DNA of 64,000 nucleotides from contig JBBPII010000001.1 in the NCBI GenBank assembly GCA_038040385.1, forward strand, positions 558,001 to 622,000, read 5' to 3'. The notes beneath the pieces were generated by a model. It was not told where the DNA came from and did not search any database. It saw only the letters and a program-made list of their open reading frames with translations. The DNA is from Gilichinskyi gelida (GTDB lineage: Bacteria; Acidobacteriota; Thermoanaerobaculia; Gp7-AA8). Below are positions 1 to 7,998 of the stretch, piece after piece (position 1 is the stretch's first letter; every line of letters starts with the position of its first letter). The position numbers were made by a program, and so were the translations under genes.

Positions 1-354
1 GGCATCTACTTCGACCGCCGCGATCACGCCAAGGCCGAGGAGTACTACCGGCGCGTGGTCGACAGCGTCGGCGAGGACTCCTACGACTACTTCGACGCCC
101 TCACGCACCTCGGTCGCATCCACTACGCGCAGCAGCGTTACGACGACGCGGCCACCGCGTTCGAGAAGGCCATTCAGACCCACCGCTTCAACGAGAACGA
201 GTACCTGGTCGATACCTGGTTCTGGATCGCGCGAACGCATCTCAAACGCGATCGCGCCGCCGAGGCCCGGCCGTACCTGGAGAAGGTCGCCGCCACCGAC
301 GTGAAGTACGATAAAAAGCCGCAGGCGGTGGAGCTGCTGCAGAAGATCGCGTGA
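1..354 (+). CDS. TPR-repeat protein, 3' part only
   Basis: The reading frame is open from the first base of the window, so the start lies upstream. The visible 117 residues carry repeated helix pairs with TPR-like spacing, for example ALTHLGRIHYAQQRYDDAATAFEKA around residues 32-52, followed by a second unit. TPR arrays are protein-protein interaction scaffolds; nothing visible names the partner. The stop codon overlaps the GTG start of the next gene by four bases (GTGA), so the two are probably translated together. There is no signal peptide or membrane segment in the visible part. The TPR nature is fairly sure; the specific role is unknown. Confidence 0.75.
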   Translation, partial: GIYFDRRDHAKAEEYYRRVVDSVGEDSYDYFDALTHLGRIHYAQQRYDDAATAFEKAIQTHRFNENEYLVDTWFWIARTHLKRDRAAEARPYLEKVAATDVKYDKKPQAVELLQKIA

Positions 355-698
355 CGGCGGCCGAATATCTCGAACAAGCAAGCGCGGCGATGTTGCCGGA
401 TGCGTACTCCGGCGACTGTCTGACGCACGCGCAGGCGATCGCCGAGCTTCTCCGAGCCGAAGGGAAGCAGCCGTGGATCGCCATGCTTCGCAAGGTCGAG
501 GAGCGCGAAGCCGGCCGTTTTCACGCCCCGCTCATTCCGCGCCGCTTCAGCGGACGGAGTGTGCCGGCATGGACCACGCACTACGTCTGCTGCTGCGACG
601 GCCTGGCGTACGACCCGCTGCTCGGCCGGCCGGAGCCGCTGGAGACGTATTCGTCCGCGGTGTTCGGGTTCGAGATCCCGATCACTGAAAGCGCGTGA
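351..698 (+). CDS. Hypothetical protein with Cys/His/Asp arrangement
   Basis: This 115-residue protein is not one I recognise. Its GTG start overlaps the stop of the upstream TPR gene by four bases, which supports translational coupling. It has a Cys in GDCLTHAQA near residue 23, a His in TTHYVCCCDG near residue 77, and an Asp in AYDPLLG near residue 88. That order and spacing recall the Cys-His-Asp triad of papain-fold or transglutaminase-like proteins, but this is only a pattern inference. No signal peptide or membrane helix is visible. The last 17 bases overlap the convergent phosphatase gene on the other strand. Confidence 0.6.
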   Translation: MTAAEYLEQASAAMLPDAYSGDCLTHAQAIAELLRAEGKQPWIAMLRKVEEREAGRFHAPLIPRRFSGRSVPAWTTHYVCCCDGLAYDPLLGRPEPLETYSSAVFGFEIPITESA

Positions 699-1818
699 CC
701 ACGAAGGCGATGTCGTCCTTGAAGTCGTCGGTGGCGGCGAAACCGCGCACGTCCTCGTAGATCGCGTCGTACGCCGTTGCCAGGTCGGCGCCGGACGATC
801 GATCGAGCAGCGCTGCGATGCGGTCGATCGAGTAGAACTCGCCGGCCTCGTTGCGGCGGTCGGTCAGCCCGTCGGTGTAGACGAACAGCGTGTCGCCGGG
901 CGCCACCTTCAGCGCGTGCTCCTCGAACGTCATTTTCGGCATCGCGCCGAGGAGATGGCCAGGCTGCTCGAAAACCACGGTCTGGCCGAGCTCGCGGCGG
1001 TGGAGGAGGAACGGCGGATGCGCGGCGTTGGAGTAGACGAGGCTTCCGTCGGCGGCGATGCGGAAGAGCTGCGCGGTGGCGAACTGCGTGGGGAGGGAGA
1101 CGCTGAATAGGAAGTCGTTGAGGCGCGACATGAACGACGACAGCGGCGTGTGCGCGTCCGCCTCGGTGTGGATGTAGCTCTTCAGCAGCGAAACGAGAAT
1201 TGCGGCGGGAAGGCCGTGGCCGGAGACGTCGGCGACGAAGAGGTAGACCTCCTCGCCCTGCTGAAAGTAGTCGTAGAAGTCGCCCGACAGCGTCTCGCTC
1301 GGCATGTACGCGGAGCGGATCTCCAGGCTCGGCGCGCGGAAGGTCCCATGCGGCATCAGCGCTTCCTGGACCCGGCGGGCGATCTGCAGGTCGCGCGTGA
1401 TCTGCTGATTGAGCTTGCGAAGCTGGTCCTGGTAACGCTTCACGCGCAGCAACGCGCGCAGGCGCGCCAGCAGGATCTCGGTATCGGAGCCTTTGGTGAC
1501 GAAGTCGTCCGCGCCGGCGCCGAGGCCTTCGACCACCGTGCGCGCGGCATCGGCGCCGGTGAGCATGAGGACAGGAATGGTCTGCAGCACCGGATCGGAT
1601 TTGATGCGCCGGGTGACCTCGAAGCCGTCCATGCCCGGCATGCGGTAGTCGACGACCACGGCGTCGGGCATGAGGCTGGAAACGAGGGCCAGGCCCTCCT
1701 CACCCGAGGTGGCGCCGGAGACGTGGTAGCCCTTCCGCTCGAGGAAGCGGCGCGTCACCTGGAGGTCGTTCGCGTTGTCGTCGATGACGACGATCCGTTC
1801 AGGATCTCCGTTGGCCAT
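682..1818 (-). CDS. Receiver-domain PP2C (RsbU/SpoIIE-type) phosphatase
   Basis: A 378-residue cytoplasmic signalling protein. Residues about 8-125 form a response-regulator receiver domain with the acidic pair in VVIDDN, the phospho-acceptor Asp in VVVDYRMPGMDG and a Lys in FVTKGSD. A short coiled linker (about 130-150) leads to a PP2C-like SpoIIE phosphatase domain with metal-binding motifs SGDFYDYF, VADVSGHGLPAA, FVYTDGLTD and DDIAFVV. Proteins of this build usually dephosphorylate an anti-sigma-factor antagonist when the receiver is phosphorylated, steering a partner-switching pathway. No antagonist or anti-sigma kinase of that type lies nearby, so the target is unknown. ATG start at 1818. 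Confidence 0.92.
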   Translation of the reverse strand: MANGDPERIVVIDDNANDLQVTRRFLERKGYHVSGATSGEEGLALVSSLMPDAVVVDYRMPGMDGFEVTRRIKSDPVLQTIPVLMLTGADAARTVVEGLGAGADDFVTKGSDTEILLARLRALLRVKRYQDQLRKLNQQITRDLQIARRVQEALMPHGTFRAPSLEIRSAYMPSETLSGDFYDYFQQGEEVYLFVADVSGHGLPAAILVSLLKSYIHTEADAHTPLSSFMSRLNDFLFSVSLPTQFATAQLFRIAADGSLVYSNAAHPPFLLHRRELGQTVVFEQPGHLLGAMPKMTFEEHALKVAPGDTLFVYTDGLTDRRNEAGEFYSIDRIAALLDRSSGADLATAYDAIYEDVRGFAATDDFKDDIAFVVTRFQ

Positions 1819-1858
1819 CGGATGCCGGCGTCAGATGCAGGAAGCTGACCAGTTCGGT

Positions 1859-2212
1859 TCAGGGGGAGGGGAGGAGGGCGCGCACCTGTTTCAGGAGGAT
1901 CGGAAGCTCGCTCCGAATCACACGCCACACTTCCTGCGCGTCGACGTTGGGATAGTCGTGCACGAGGAAATTGCGAAACGCGATGATTTCCGAGACCGCG
2001 GTGATGTTGGAAAGGATTTGCGGGTCAATTTTGCTGAGCCGACTCATCGCTTCGCCAAGGTTGGTCAACTGACGCTCGACCGCCCAGCGCAAGATTCGGT
2101 CCTCAACATAATTATCGAGCGTCCGATCTTGTGTAATCTCGATGACCGCCGTACACGCTTCGAGGATGTGCCACAGCCGCGATTCCCGCTCGGATTCTTC
2201 AAGCGGCGTCAT
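1859..2212 (-). CDS. hepT: HepT-like HEPN ribonuclease toxin
   Basis: A 117-residue all-helical protein of the DUF86/HepT family. The diagnostic HEPN motif R-X4-H-X-Y is seen as Arg80, His85 and Tyr87 in RNFLVHDYP. In studied MntA-HepT pairs HepT is an RNA-cleaving toxin whose Tyr next to the active site is AMPylated by MntA, which silences it. All three key residues are present, so it looks competent. Its ATG lies inside the last codons of the adjacent nucleotidyltransferase (14-base overlap), the usual antitoxin-first order. It could be a chromosomal phage-defence module or a stabilised relic. Confidence 0.9.
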   Translation of the reverse strand: MTPLEESERESRLWHILEACTAVIEITQDRTLDNYVEDRILRWAVERQLTNLGEAMSRLSKIDPQILSNITAVSEIIAFRNFLVHDYPNVDAQEVWRVIRSELPILLKQVRALLPSP

Positions 2213-2519
2213 AAAGCGGCTGCTCGCTTAGCTCGAGAACTTTCAAAAAGTAGGGATTCCGCACGACCTTTCGTTCAACGAGGTCGACGTTCCGATCGAG
2301 AAGTTTCTGAAGGTCCAAAAGGAGCGGGAAATAGAGATTTCGAAGCTCCGGGCCTTCATGGGGAAAGAACTCCACCACGAAATCCACGTCACTCGTCGCA
2401 GGGTCGAACGTTCCCTTCACCGCCGACCCAAACACCGCCAGCCGCTTGACGTGATACTTCACGCAGAGTGCCCGAATCTCTTCGAGGTGATCCGCGATCG
2501 CCGCCGGTAGCTTGTCCAT
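2199..2519 (-). CDS. mntA: MntA-like minimal nucleotidyltransferase antitoxin
   Basis: A 106-residue MNT-type nucleotidyltransferase. The start at 2519 is chosen because an upstream frame extension would run through the divergent pth gene and adds no family-like sequence. The active-site signature is seen as Gly31-Ser32 followed by Asp44-Val-Asp46 in FGSAVKGTFDPATSDVDFVV. In the family this enzyme transfers AMP to the HepT toxin and neutralises it. It overlaps hepT by 14 bases, so the pair is one transcription unit. Only 27 bases separate its start from that of pth on the other strand, so both promoters must be compact or overlap the coding regions. Confidence 0.9.
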   Translation of the reverse strand: MDKLPAAIADHLEEIRALCVKYHVKRLAVFGSAVKGTFDPATSDVDFVVEFFPHEGPELRNLYFPLLLDLQKLLDRNVDLVERKVVRNPYFLKVLELSEQPLYDAA

Positions 2520-2546
2520 CCAGCAAATTGTACCCTTCGCCCTCGC

Positions 2547-3143
2547 ATGAAACTCATCGTGGGCCTCGGCAATCCGGGGGGGGAGTACGAACGGTCGCGG
2601 CACAACATCGGGTGGATGGTGGTGGAGGCCTTCGCCCGGAAGTTCCGGATCGAGATCGCCACACACGAGAAGAACGCCATGACGGGGACGGGGCGGGTGG
2701 GGGGTGGGAGCGTGATGGTGGCCAGGCCGCTCACGTACATGAACCTCTCCGGCGACGCGGTGCGGCTGCTGGTGAATGCGGATCTCGAGTCGACCGAGGA
2801 GTTGATGGTGGTCTACGACGACATCGACCTTCCGCTCGGCAGGCTGCGCATCCGGCCGAACGGCTCGGCGGGAACGCACAACGGCATGCGCTCGATCGTT
2901 GAGTCGCTTGCGAGCGAGCGATTCCCCCGCTTACGATGCGGCGTGCGCGGAGCGAACTATGCGGAGGGCGGGCCGCTGCGGGATTACGTGCTCGACGACT
3001 TCACCAGCGACGAGGCCCCGGCCGTCGAGCGGATGATCGAGCGCGCCGTCGACGCGCTTTTCCTCTTCTGCCGCGGTGACCTACGCCGCGCCATGAACGA
3101 ATTCAACCGCGATCCCGAGCCCGAAGAGACCCCCACTCCATGA
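2547..3143 (+). CDS. pth: Peptidyl-tRNA hydrolase
   Basis: A 198-residue enzyme that releases peptides from stalled peptidyl-tRNAs in the cytoplasm, recycling tRNA. The N-terminus has the family signature LIVGLGNPGGEYERSRHNIG, with the catalytic His at residue 19 and a substrate-binding Asn at residue 9. The second conserved block, VVYDDIDLPLGRLRI, contains the supporting Asp; GSAGTHNGMRSI follows. The length is normal. Its TGA overlaps the ATG of the downstream MoxR ATPase by four bases, so this housekeeping gene heads the MoxR/VWA operon. A toxin-antitoxin pair starts 27 bases upstream on the opposite strand. Confidence 0.97.
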   Translation: MKLIVGLGNPGGEYERSRHNIGWMVVEAFARKFRIEIATHEKNAMTGTGRVGGGSVMVARPLTYMNLSGDAVRLLVNADLESTEELMVVYDDIDLPLGRLRIRPNGSAGTHNGMRSIVESLASERFPRLRCGVRGANYAEGGPLRDYVLDDFTSDEAPAVERMIERAVDALFLFCRGDLRRAMNEFNRDPEPEETPTP

Positions 3144-4705
3144 ACATCCACACGGTCGGCGAGCTCCGCGCGTCGGGCTACCGCGTACGCTCGGTCAAAG
3201 ACGAGATGCGCGAGAACCTCCTGGCGGCCGTCGCCCGCCGCCAGAAGACGTTTCCCGGCATCCACGGCTACGAGCGGACAGTCATCCCCGCCATTCACAA
3301 CGCCATCCTCTCCAAACACGACATCATCCTCCTCGGACTGCGCGGGCAGGCGAAGACGCGCATCCTCCGCTCGCTCACCGCGCTGCTCGACGAGCGCATC
3401 CCGGTGGTCGAGGGATGCGAGATCAACGACTCGCCGCTCCAGCCGTCGTGCAAACGATGCCGGCGCCTCGCGGTGGAGAAAGGCGACGACCTCCCGGTCT
3501 CGTGGATGCATCGCGACGAGCGGTATCGCGAGAAGCTGGCGACGCCCGACGTCACCGTCGCCGATCTGGTCGGGGACATCGATCCCATCAAGGCCGCCAA
3601 TCAGCGGATGACGTACGCCGACGAGGAGGTCATCCATTACGGCATCATCCCGCGCACCAATCGCGGCATCTTCGCCATCAACGAGCTCCCCGATCTCGCT
3701 CCGCGCATCCAGGTCGCGCTGCTGAACATCCTCGAGGAGCGCGACCTGCAGATCCGCGGCTTCCCCATTCGCATCCCGATGGACATCGTGCTGGTCTTCA
3801 GCGCGAACCCGGAGGACTACACCAGCCGCGGCAACATCATCACACCCCTCAAGGACCGCATCGACTCGCAGATCCTGACGCACTACCCGCAGTCGGTCGA
3901 GACGGCGCGGCGGATCACCGATCAGGAGGCGTGGCTCGATCGGACGAATCAGGTCGAGATCGCGGTCCCCGACTACGTTCGCGCCCTGGTGGAGCGCATC
4001 GCCTTCGTGGCCCGGGAGTCGGAGCTCGTCGATCAGTCCTCCGGCGTTTCCGCGCGGCTGACCATCGCGGCGATGGAACTGCTGCAGTCGAACATGGAGC
4101 GCCGCGCCGCGCTCACCGGCGAGGCCTACGTCTTCCCGCGCCTCGCGGATCTCGCCATGCTCCTTCCGGCCATCACCGGGAAGGTGGAGATGGTCTACGA
4201 AGGCGAACAGCAGGGGGCGGAGGTCGTGGCGCGGAAGCTCATCGGCTTGGCGGTCGCGAAGCTTTTCGAGACGAAGTTCCCGCCGGTGGAGCGCGCCGGC
4301 ACGGGCGGCCGCGAGCGCCGATACGATGTCGAAACGGACGAATTGGAAGACGCCTTCGCCGGCAGGCGGGTGAAGAAGGCGCCCCCGCGCGAGGAACAGC
4401 GTCCCGCGCCGAAGAGCGACCCCGCCTACGACGCGATCCTCGCCTGGTTCGTCGAAGGCAACAAGATCACCGTCTCCGACGAGCAGCCGTTCCCGGAGTT
4501 CTTCCGCGAGTTGGGCCGCGTGCCGCGCCTCGCCGAGACCGCTCAAAAATATGTGCAGCCGGAGAACGATCAGGAGCTGGCGTTCTGGATGGAGATGATC
4601 CTCGAAGGGCTGCACCAGGCCCTCCGCCTGGCGCGCGAGGACCTCGACTCGACGATCACCTTCCAGGAGCTGATGAAGTTCAACGTCCTGCGAACGGTGA
4701 AGTGA
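3140..4705 (+). CDS. MoxR/ChlI-type AAA+ ATPase
   Basis: A 521-residue AAA+ ATPase of the magnesium-chelatase-like/MoxR group. The Walker A motif is GLRGQAKT (residues 66-73) and the Walker B region is GIFAINELPDL near residue 175, followed by VALLNILEERDLQIRG and a sensor-1 stretch VLVFSANPEDYTS. Between Walker A and B sits a Cys pair (PSCKRCRRL), unusual for MoxR proteins and possibly metal-binding. These ATPases act with a VWA-domain partner as a chaperone or metal-insertion machine; such a partner lies two genes downstream. The ATG overlaps the pth stop. A C-terminal region of about 200 residues is outside the AAA+ core and may be specific to this system. Confidence 0.9.
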   Translation: MNIHTVGELRASGYRVRSVKDEMRENLLAAVARRQKTFPGIHGYERTVIPAIHNAILSKHDIILLGLRGQAKTRILRSLTALLDERIPVVEGCEINDSPLQPSCKRCRRLAVEKGDDLPVSWMHRDERYREKLATPDVTVADLVGDIDPIKAANQRMTYADEEVIHYGIIPRTNRGIFAINELPDLAPRIQVALLNILEERDLQIRGFPIRIPMDIVLVFSANPEDYTSRGNIITPLKDRIDSQILTHYPQSVETARRITDQEAWLDRTNQVEIAVPDYVRALVERIAFVARESELVDQSSGVSARLTIAAMELLQSNMERRAALTGEAYVFPRLADLAMLLPAITGKVEMVYEGEQQGAEVVARKLIGLAVAKLFETKFPPVERAGTGGRERRYDVETDELEDAFAGRRVKKAPPREEQRPAPKSDPAYDAILAWFVEGNKITVSDEQPFPEFFRELGRVPRLAETAQKYVQPENDQELAFWMEMILEGLHQALRLAREDLDSTITFQELMKFNVLRTVK

Positions 4706-4714
4706 CGGCGAAGC

Positions 4715-4763
4715 CGTCATCCTGAGGAGCGGAGCGACGAAGGATCTCGTGCCGTGAATGACG
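4715..4763. repeat. Palindromic repeat, family A copy 1
   Basis: An imperfect inverted repeat just after the MoxR stop. It begins GTCATCCTGAG, contains CGAAGGATCTC and ends near GAATGAC. The same words recur at 9258, 25474, 32226 and 63041. It may form an RNA hairpin between the MoxR and RHH-TPR genes. Confidence 0.75.
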
Positions 4764-4775
4764 TAAACTCCTCCC

Positions 4776-5189
4776 GTGCCGAGGGTAGGAGCCGAGATCC
4801 CCAACGAGCTGGCGCGGCAGATCGACCGGATGATCCGCGACGGATGGTTCCCCGACCAGGAGGCCGTTCTCCGCGAGGCGCTCAATCAGTTCGTCGACGC
4901 CAAGTCGTTCCTCGGCGACTCGCCGCGCATGCTCCACCGCTTCGCCGCGGACGCGCTCAACGACTCGAAGACGGAGACGGCGCTGAAGTTCGTCGACCGA
5001 GCGCTCTCGTTGATGTCGACGCAGAAAGTGACCGACTTCACGCTCTACCAGAACCTCGTCGAGCTCCGCGTGCAGATCCTCCTGGTGCTCGGGCGAAACG
5101 CCGACGCGCTCTCGGCGCTGGAAGAGGCGCGCGAGCATCTTCCGAACAACCCGAACATCGCCAAATGGATCGAACGGCTGAACAAATGA
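4776..5189 (+). CDS. Ribbon-helix-helix/TPR-like linker protein
   Basis: A 137-residue protein starting at a GTG. Residues 1-45 (VGAEIPNELARQIDRMI, then EAVLREALNQFVD) resemble a ribbon-helix-helix fold of the CopG/ParD type. The remainder forms two or three helix pairs with TPR-like spacing (DALSALEEAREHLPNNPNIAKW). It sits between a MoxR ATPase and its likely VWA partner, with a four-base gap to the next gene, so it is probably a third component of that complex or its regulator. The DNA-binding reading is uncertain, since the same strand-helix-helix can serve purely as a dimerisation unit. I know of no characterised protein of this exact build. Confidence 0.75.
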   Translation: MPRVGAEIPNELARQIDRMIRDGWFPDQEAVLREALNQFVDAKSFLGDSPRMLHRFAADALNDSKTETALKFVDRALSLMSTQKVTDFTLYQNLVELRVQILLVLGRNADALSALEEAREHLPNNPNIAKWIERLNK

Positions 5190-5193
5190 CCCC

Positions 5194-6288
5194 GTGAGGC
5201 AGCGCTACTCCTACCTCGACCCCGAGCTCATCCGGCAACTCTTGTCCGAAATGGGGCTGCGGCGTCTGTTCAACCACCTGCTGCTGCAGACCGGCGGCGA
5301 CGTCGAAGAGGCGATGCGCTGGATGCGCGCGCTGCAGGACCGCGGTTACCTCGATCCCGACGTCGACCTCGACGCCTTCTTCGCCCGCCTGACCGCGGAG
5401 AACGTGATCGGCGAGGACGCGAACGGCAACCTCGTGCTCGCCGCCGGCGGCGAGCGGCAGATCCGTCGCGACGCGCTCGACGAGATCTTCGGCGGCCTGC
5501 AGAAATCGATCAGCGGTACGCACTCCGTGGCTACACCGGGGCAGGGGAGCGAGCGCCTCACCGAGACCCGGCCGTATCAGTTCGGCGACGACCCGATGTC
5601 GATCGATTCCATCCGCTCGCTGCAGAACGCCATGAAGCACACCGATCCCGCGGACGCCATCGTCATGTCCGAGGACGACCTGGAGGTGTTCGAGACCGAG
5701 CACAACTCCAGTTGCGCCACGGTGGTCATGATCGACATCTCCCACTCCATGATCCTCTACGGCGAGGATCGCATCACCCCGGCAAAGAAGGTCGCGCTGG
5801 CGCTGACGGAGCTGATCCTCACCAAATACCCCAAAGACTCCATCGACATCCTGCTCTTCGGCGACGAGGCGGTCGAAGTGCCGATCTCGGAGATTCCGTA
5901 CGTGAAGGTGGGGCCGTACCACACCAACACCAAGGCGGGGCTCGAGCTGGCGCAACGCATCCTCCGCCGCCGCAAGCACAACAACAAGCAGATCTTCATG
6001 ATCACAGACGGCAAGCCGTCGGCGCTGACCGAGGCTGGCCACCTGTACACGAACTCGTTCGGCCTCGACATGAAGATCGTCAACCGTACGCTCGAGGAAG
6101 CGGACCGCTGCCGCCGCGCGAACATCCCGATCACCACCTTCATGCTGGCCACCGATCCGATGCTTGTGAACTTCGTCGAGCAGCTTTCGAAGATCAACCG
6201 GGGACGGGCGTTCTACTCATCGCCCGACCGGCTCGGCGAGTACATCCTGGCGGACTACATCCGCAACCGGCGGAAGTTTGTGCACTGA
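5194..6288 (+). CDS. VWA-domain partner of MoxR ATPase
   Basis: A 364-residue soluble protein. A helical N-terminal half (residues 1-170) precedes a von Willebrand A domain holding the metal-ion-dependent adhesion site: DISHS near residue 180, a Thr in HTNTKAG near 250 and MITDGKPSAL near 270. The MIDAS is complete, so Mg-dependent ligand binding is likely. In MoxR-VWA and ChlI-ChlD pairs this protein bridges the ATPase ring to its client. It starts at GTG four bases after the RHH-TPR gene and ends 18 bases before the subtilase gene. The client is not revealed by the context. Confidence 0.92.
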   Translation: MRQRYSYLDPELIRQLLSEMGLRRLFNHLLLQTGGDVEEAMRWMRALQDRGYLDPDVDLDAFFARLTAENVIGEDANGNLVLAAGGERQIRRDALDEIFGGLQKSISGTHSVATPGQGSERLTETRPYQFGDDPMSIDSIRSLQNAMKHTDPADAIVMSEDDLEVFETEHNSSCATVVMIDISHSMILYGEDRITPAKKVALALTELILTKYPKDSIDILLFGDEAVEVPISEIPYVKVGPYHTNTKAGLELAQRILRRRKHNNKQIFMITDGKPSALTEAGHLYTNSFGLDMKIVNRTLEEADRCRRANIPITTFMLATDPMLVNFVEQLSKINRGRAFYSSPDRLGEYILADYIRNRRKFVH

Positions 6289-6306
6289 CCGGGCGTTCCG
6301 CACGCC

Positions 6307-7986
6307 GTGACTCGTAAGTTATTTGTCCTCCTGGCCATCGCCGCCACGGCGTCCGCCAACGAGATGTCGTTTCGCTCGCTGCAGTCGGGGTGGAGGGGCG
6401 CGGCGACGCCGCTGACCGACCGCGGCCTCAACGGCGCGGGGCAGGTCGTCGCGATCCTCGATACCGGTGTCGACTATGACAGTTGCTACTTCGCCGAGGC
6501 GGACGGAGCCCGCCCCCCGGTCAACACCGGCACGCCGTCGGGCGGCCTGGCATGGACGAATGTCGATGCGTCGCGGCGGAAGATCATCGCCTACGACTTC
6601 CTCTACTCCTGCGATCAGTTTCCGAGCGCCAAGGGCTGCGAGAACCCGACCGACCTCTCCGCGTACGACAACACCGATCACGGCACGCACGCCGCGGCGA
6701 TCATCGCCGGCGATTTCGGAACGTTCGGCGCGCACGACTACGCCGATGGACTGGCGCCGGGCGCGAAACTGATCGTGCAGGACGGCGGGTTCATCGGCGG
6801 CGACAATTGCTCGCAGCGTCCCGGCTTCGGATGCCCTGTCAATCTGACGCCGATCCTCGATCAGGCATACAAACAGGGGGCGCGCATCCACTCCAACTCG
6901 TGGGGCGACCGGCAGAACACGTCGCCGTTCCAGATCACGCCGACGGCGAATTACTCGCAGTCCGCGCGCGACGTTGACGCCTTCGTCCACGCCCATCCCG
7001 ACATGCTCGTCGTCTTCAACACCGGCAACTACGGCGCGACGGCGGACATCCCGCCGACGTCGCCGCCGCCGATGTCGGTGGCCGCGCCGGGCTGCGCCAA
7101 GAACACGCTGCAGGTGGGCGGAGTGCGCCCGCCGAACCGCGAGGACGACGTCATTTCCTACAACACGTTGTTCGGACCGACGCGCGACGGCCGCATCAAG
7201 CCCGACGTCGTCGGCCCCGCCACCGTCGTGGCGGGCGATTGGGACTTCGGTTCCAATTCGGCCAACTGCAACATCAGCGCACAGGGGCCGGGAACGTCGT
7301 GGGCGGCGCCCACCGTCGCCGGCGCCGCGGCGCTGGTGCGGCAGTACTACACCGAGGGTTTCTATCCGAGCGGCGCGCGCAACCCCGCCGATGCCAGGAC
7401 GCCCAGTGCCGCGCTGCTGAAGGCGACGATCATCGCCGCCGCGCGGCAGGTGCCGACGCGGATGACGTACCTCGGCAGCGTGGCCGCGAAGCCGGTGCCC
7501 TCGTACGAGCAGGGATTCGGATTCCCCGTTCTGGACGACGGGCTCTACTTCGCCGGCGACCGCGCCAAGCTGCGCGTCAACGACGTGGCGACATCGAGCG
7601 GACTGGCCGAAGGGGAGTCGGTGACGCTGCAGTTGAACGTCCTCTCCGGCACGCCGCTGAAGGTGGTGCTGGTGTGGACCGATCCGCCGGGCGTGGTGCG
7701 TTCGGTCTCTGACGCTACGGCGGAGCTGGTCAACGACCTCGACCTGCGGGTGGTCACGCCGTCCGGCGCGGCGTCGCTCGGCAATGACGTGCTGCATCCC
7801 GGCCAGGCGGACCGCCTCAACAACGTCGAGGGGATATCCATCCCGCAGCCGGTGACCGGCGTCTACACGATCACCATCGCCGCGAATCGCCTCGGCGCCG
7901 GCCCGCGGCAGGGTTACGCGTTGGTTATGACCGGCGACTTCACCAGCGCGCTCAGCGGGCGTTCGCGCGCCGTTCGCACGCGCTAG
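6307..7986 (+). CDS. Secreted subtilisin-like serine protease (S8)
   Basis: A 559-residue exported protease. A signal peptide (MTRKLFVLLAIAATASA) precedes the peptidase S8 domain, which has all catalytic residues: Asp52 in ILDTGVDYD, His125 in DHGTHAAAI, the oxyanion Asn241 in NTGNYG and Ser331 in GPGTSWAAPTVAG. The last 130 residues form a beta-rich region resembling a proprotein-convertase P or jelly-roll domain (LKVVLVWTDPPG, ELVNDLDLRVVTP), common in bacterial S8 proteases. There is no recognisable inhibitor prodomain between signal and catalytic domain. It starts at GTG 18 bases after the VWA gene and ends 12 bases before serS; co-transcription is possible but functional linkage is not evident. 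Confidence 0.93.
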   Translation: MTRKLFVLLAIAATASANEMSFRSLQSGWRGAATPLTDRGLNGAGQVVAILDTGVDYDSCYFAEADGARPPVNTGTPSGGLAWTNVDASRRKIIAYDFLYSCDQFPSAKGCENPTDLSAYDNTDHGTHAAAIIAGDFGTFGAHDYADGLAPGAKLIVQDGGFIGGDNCSQRPGFGCPVNLTPILDQAYKQGARIHSNSWGDRQNTSPFQITPTANYSQSARDVDAFVHAHPDMLVVFNTGNYGATADIPPTSPPPMSVAAPGCAKNTLQVGGVRPPNREDDVISYNTLFGPTRDGRIKPDVVGPATVVAGDWDFGSNSANCNISAQGPGTSWAAPTVAGAAALVRQYYTEGFYPSGARNPADARTPSAALLKATIIAAARQVPTRMTYLGSVAAKPVPSYEQGFGFPVLDDGLYFAGDRAKLRVNDVATSSGLAEGESVTLQLNVLSGTPLKVVLVWTDPPGVVRSVSDATAELVNDLDLRVVTPSGAASLGNDVLHPGQADRLNNVEGISIPQPVTGVYTITIAANRLGAGPRQGYALVMTGDFTSALSGRSRAVRTR

Positions 7987-7998
7987 AATCCGCGCGCC

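Noticed and set aside
2984..4885. 633-codon minus-strand frame opposite the MoxR gene
   Set aside because: Mirror frame of a strongly conserved ATPase; composition is that of a GC-driven antisense frame.
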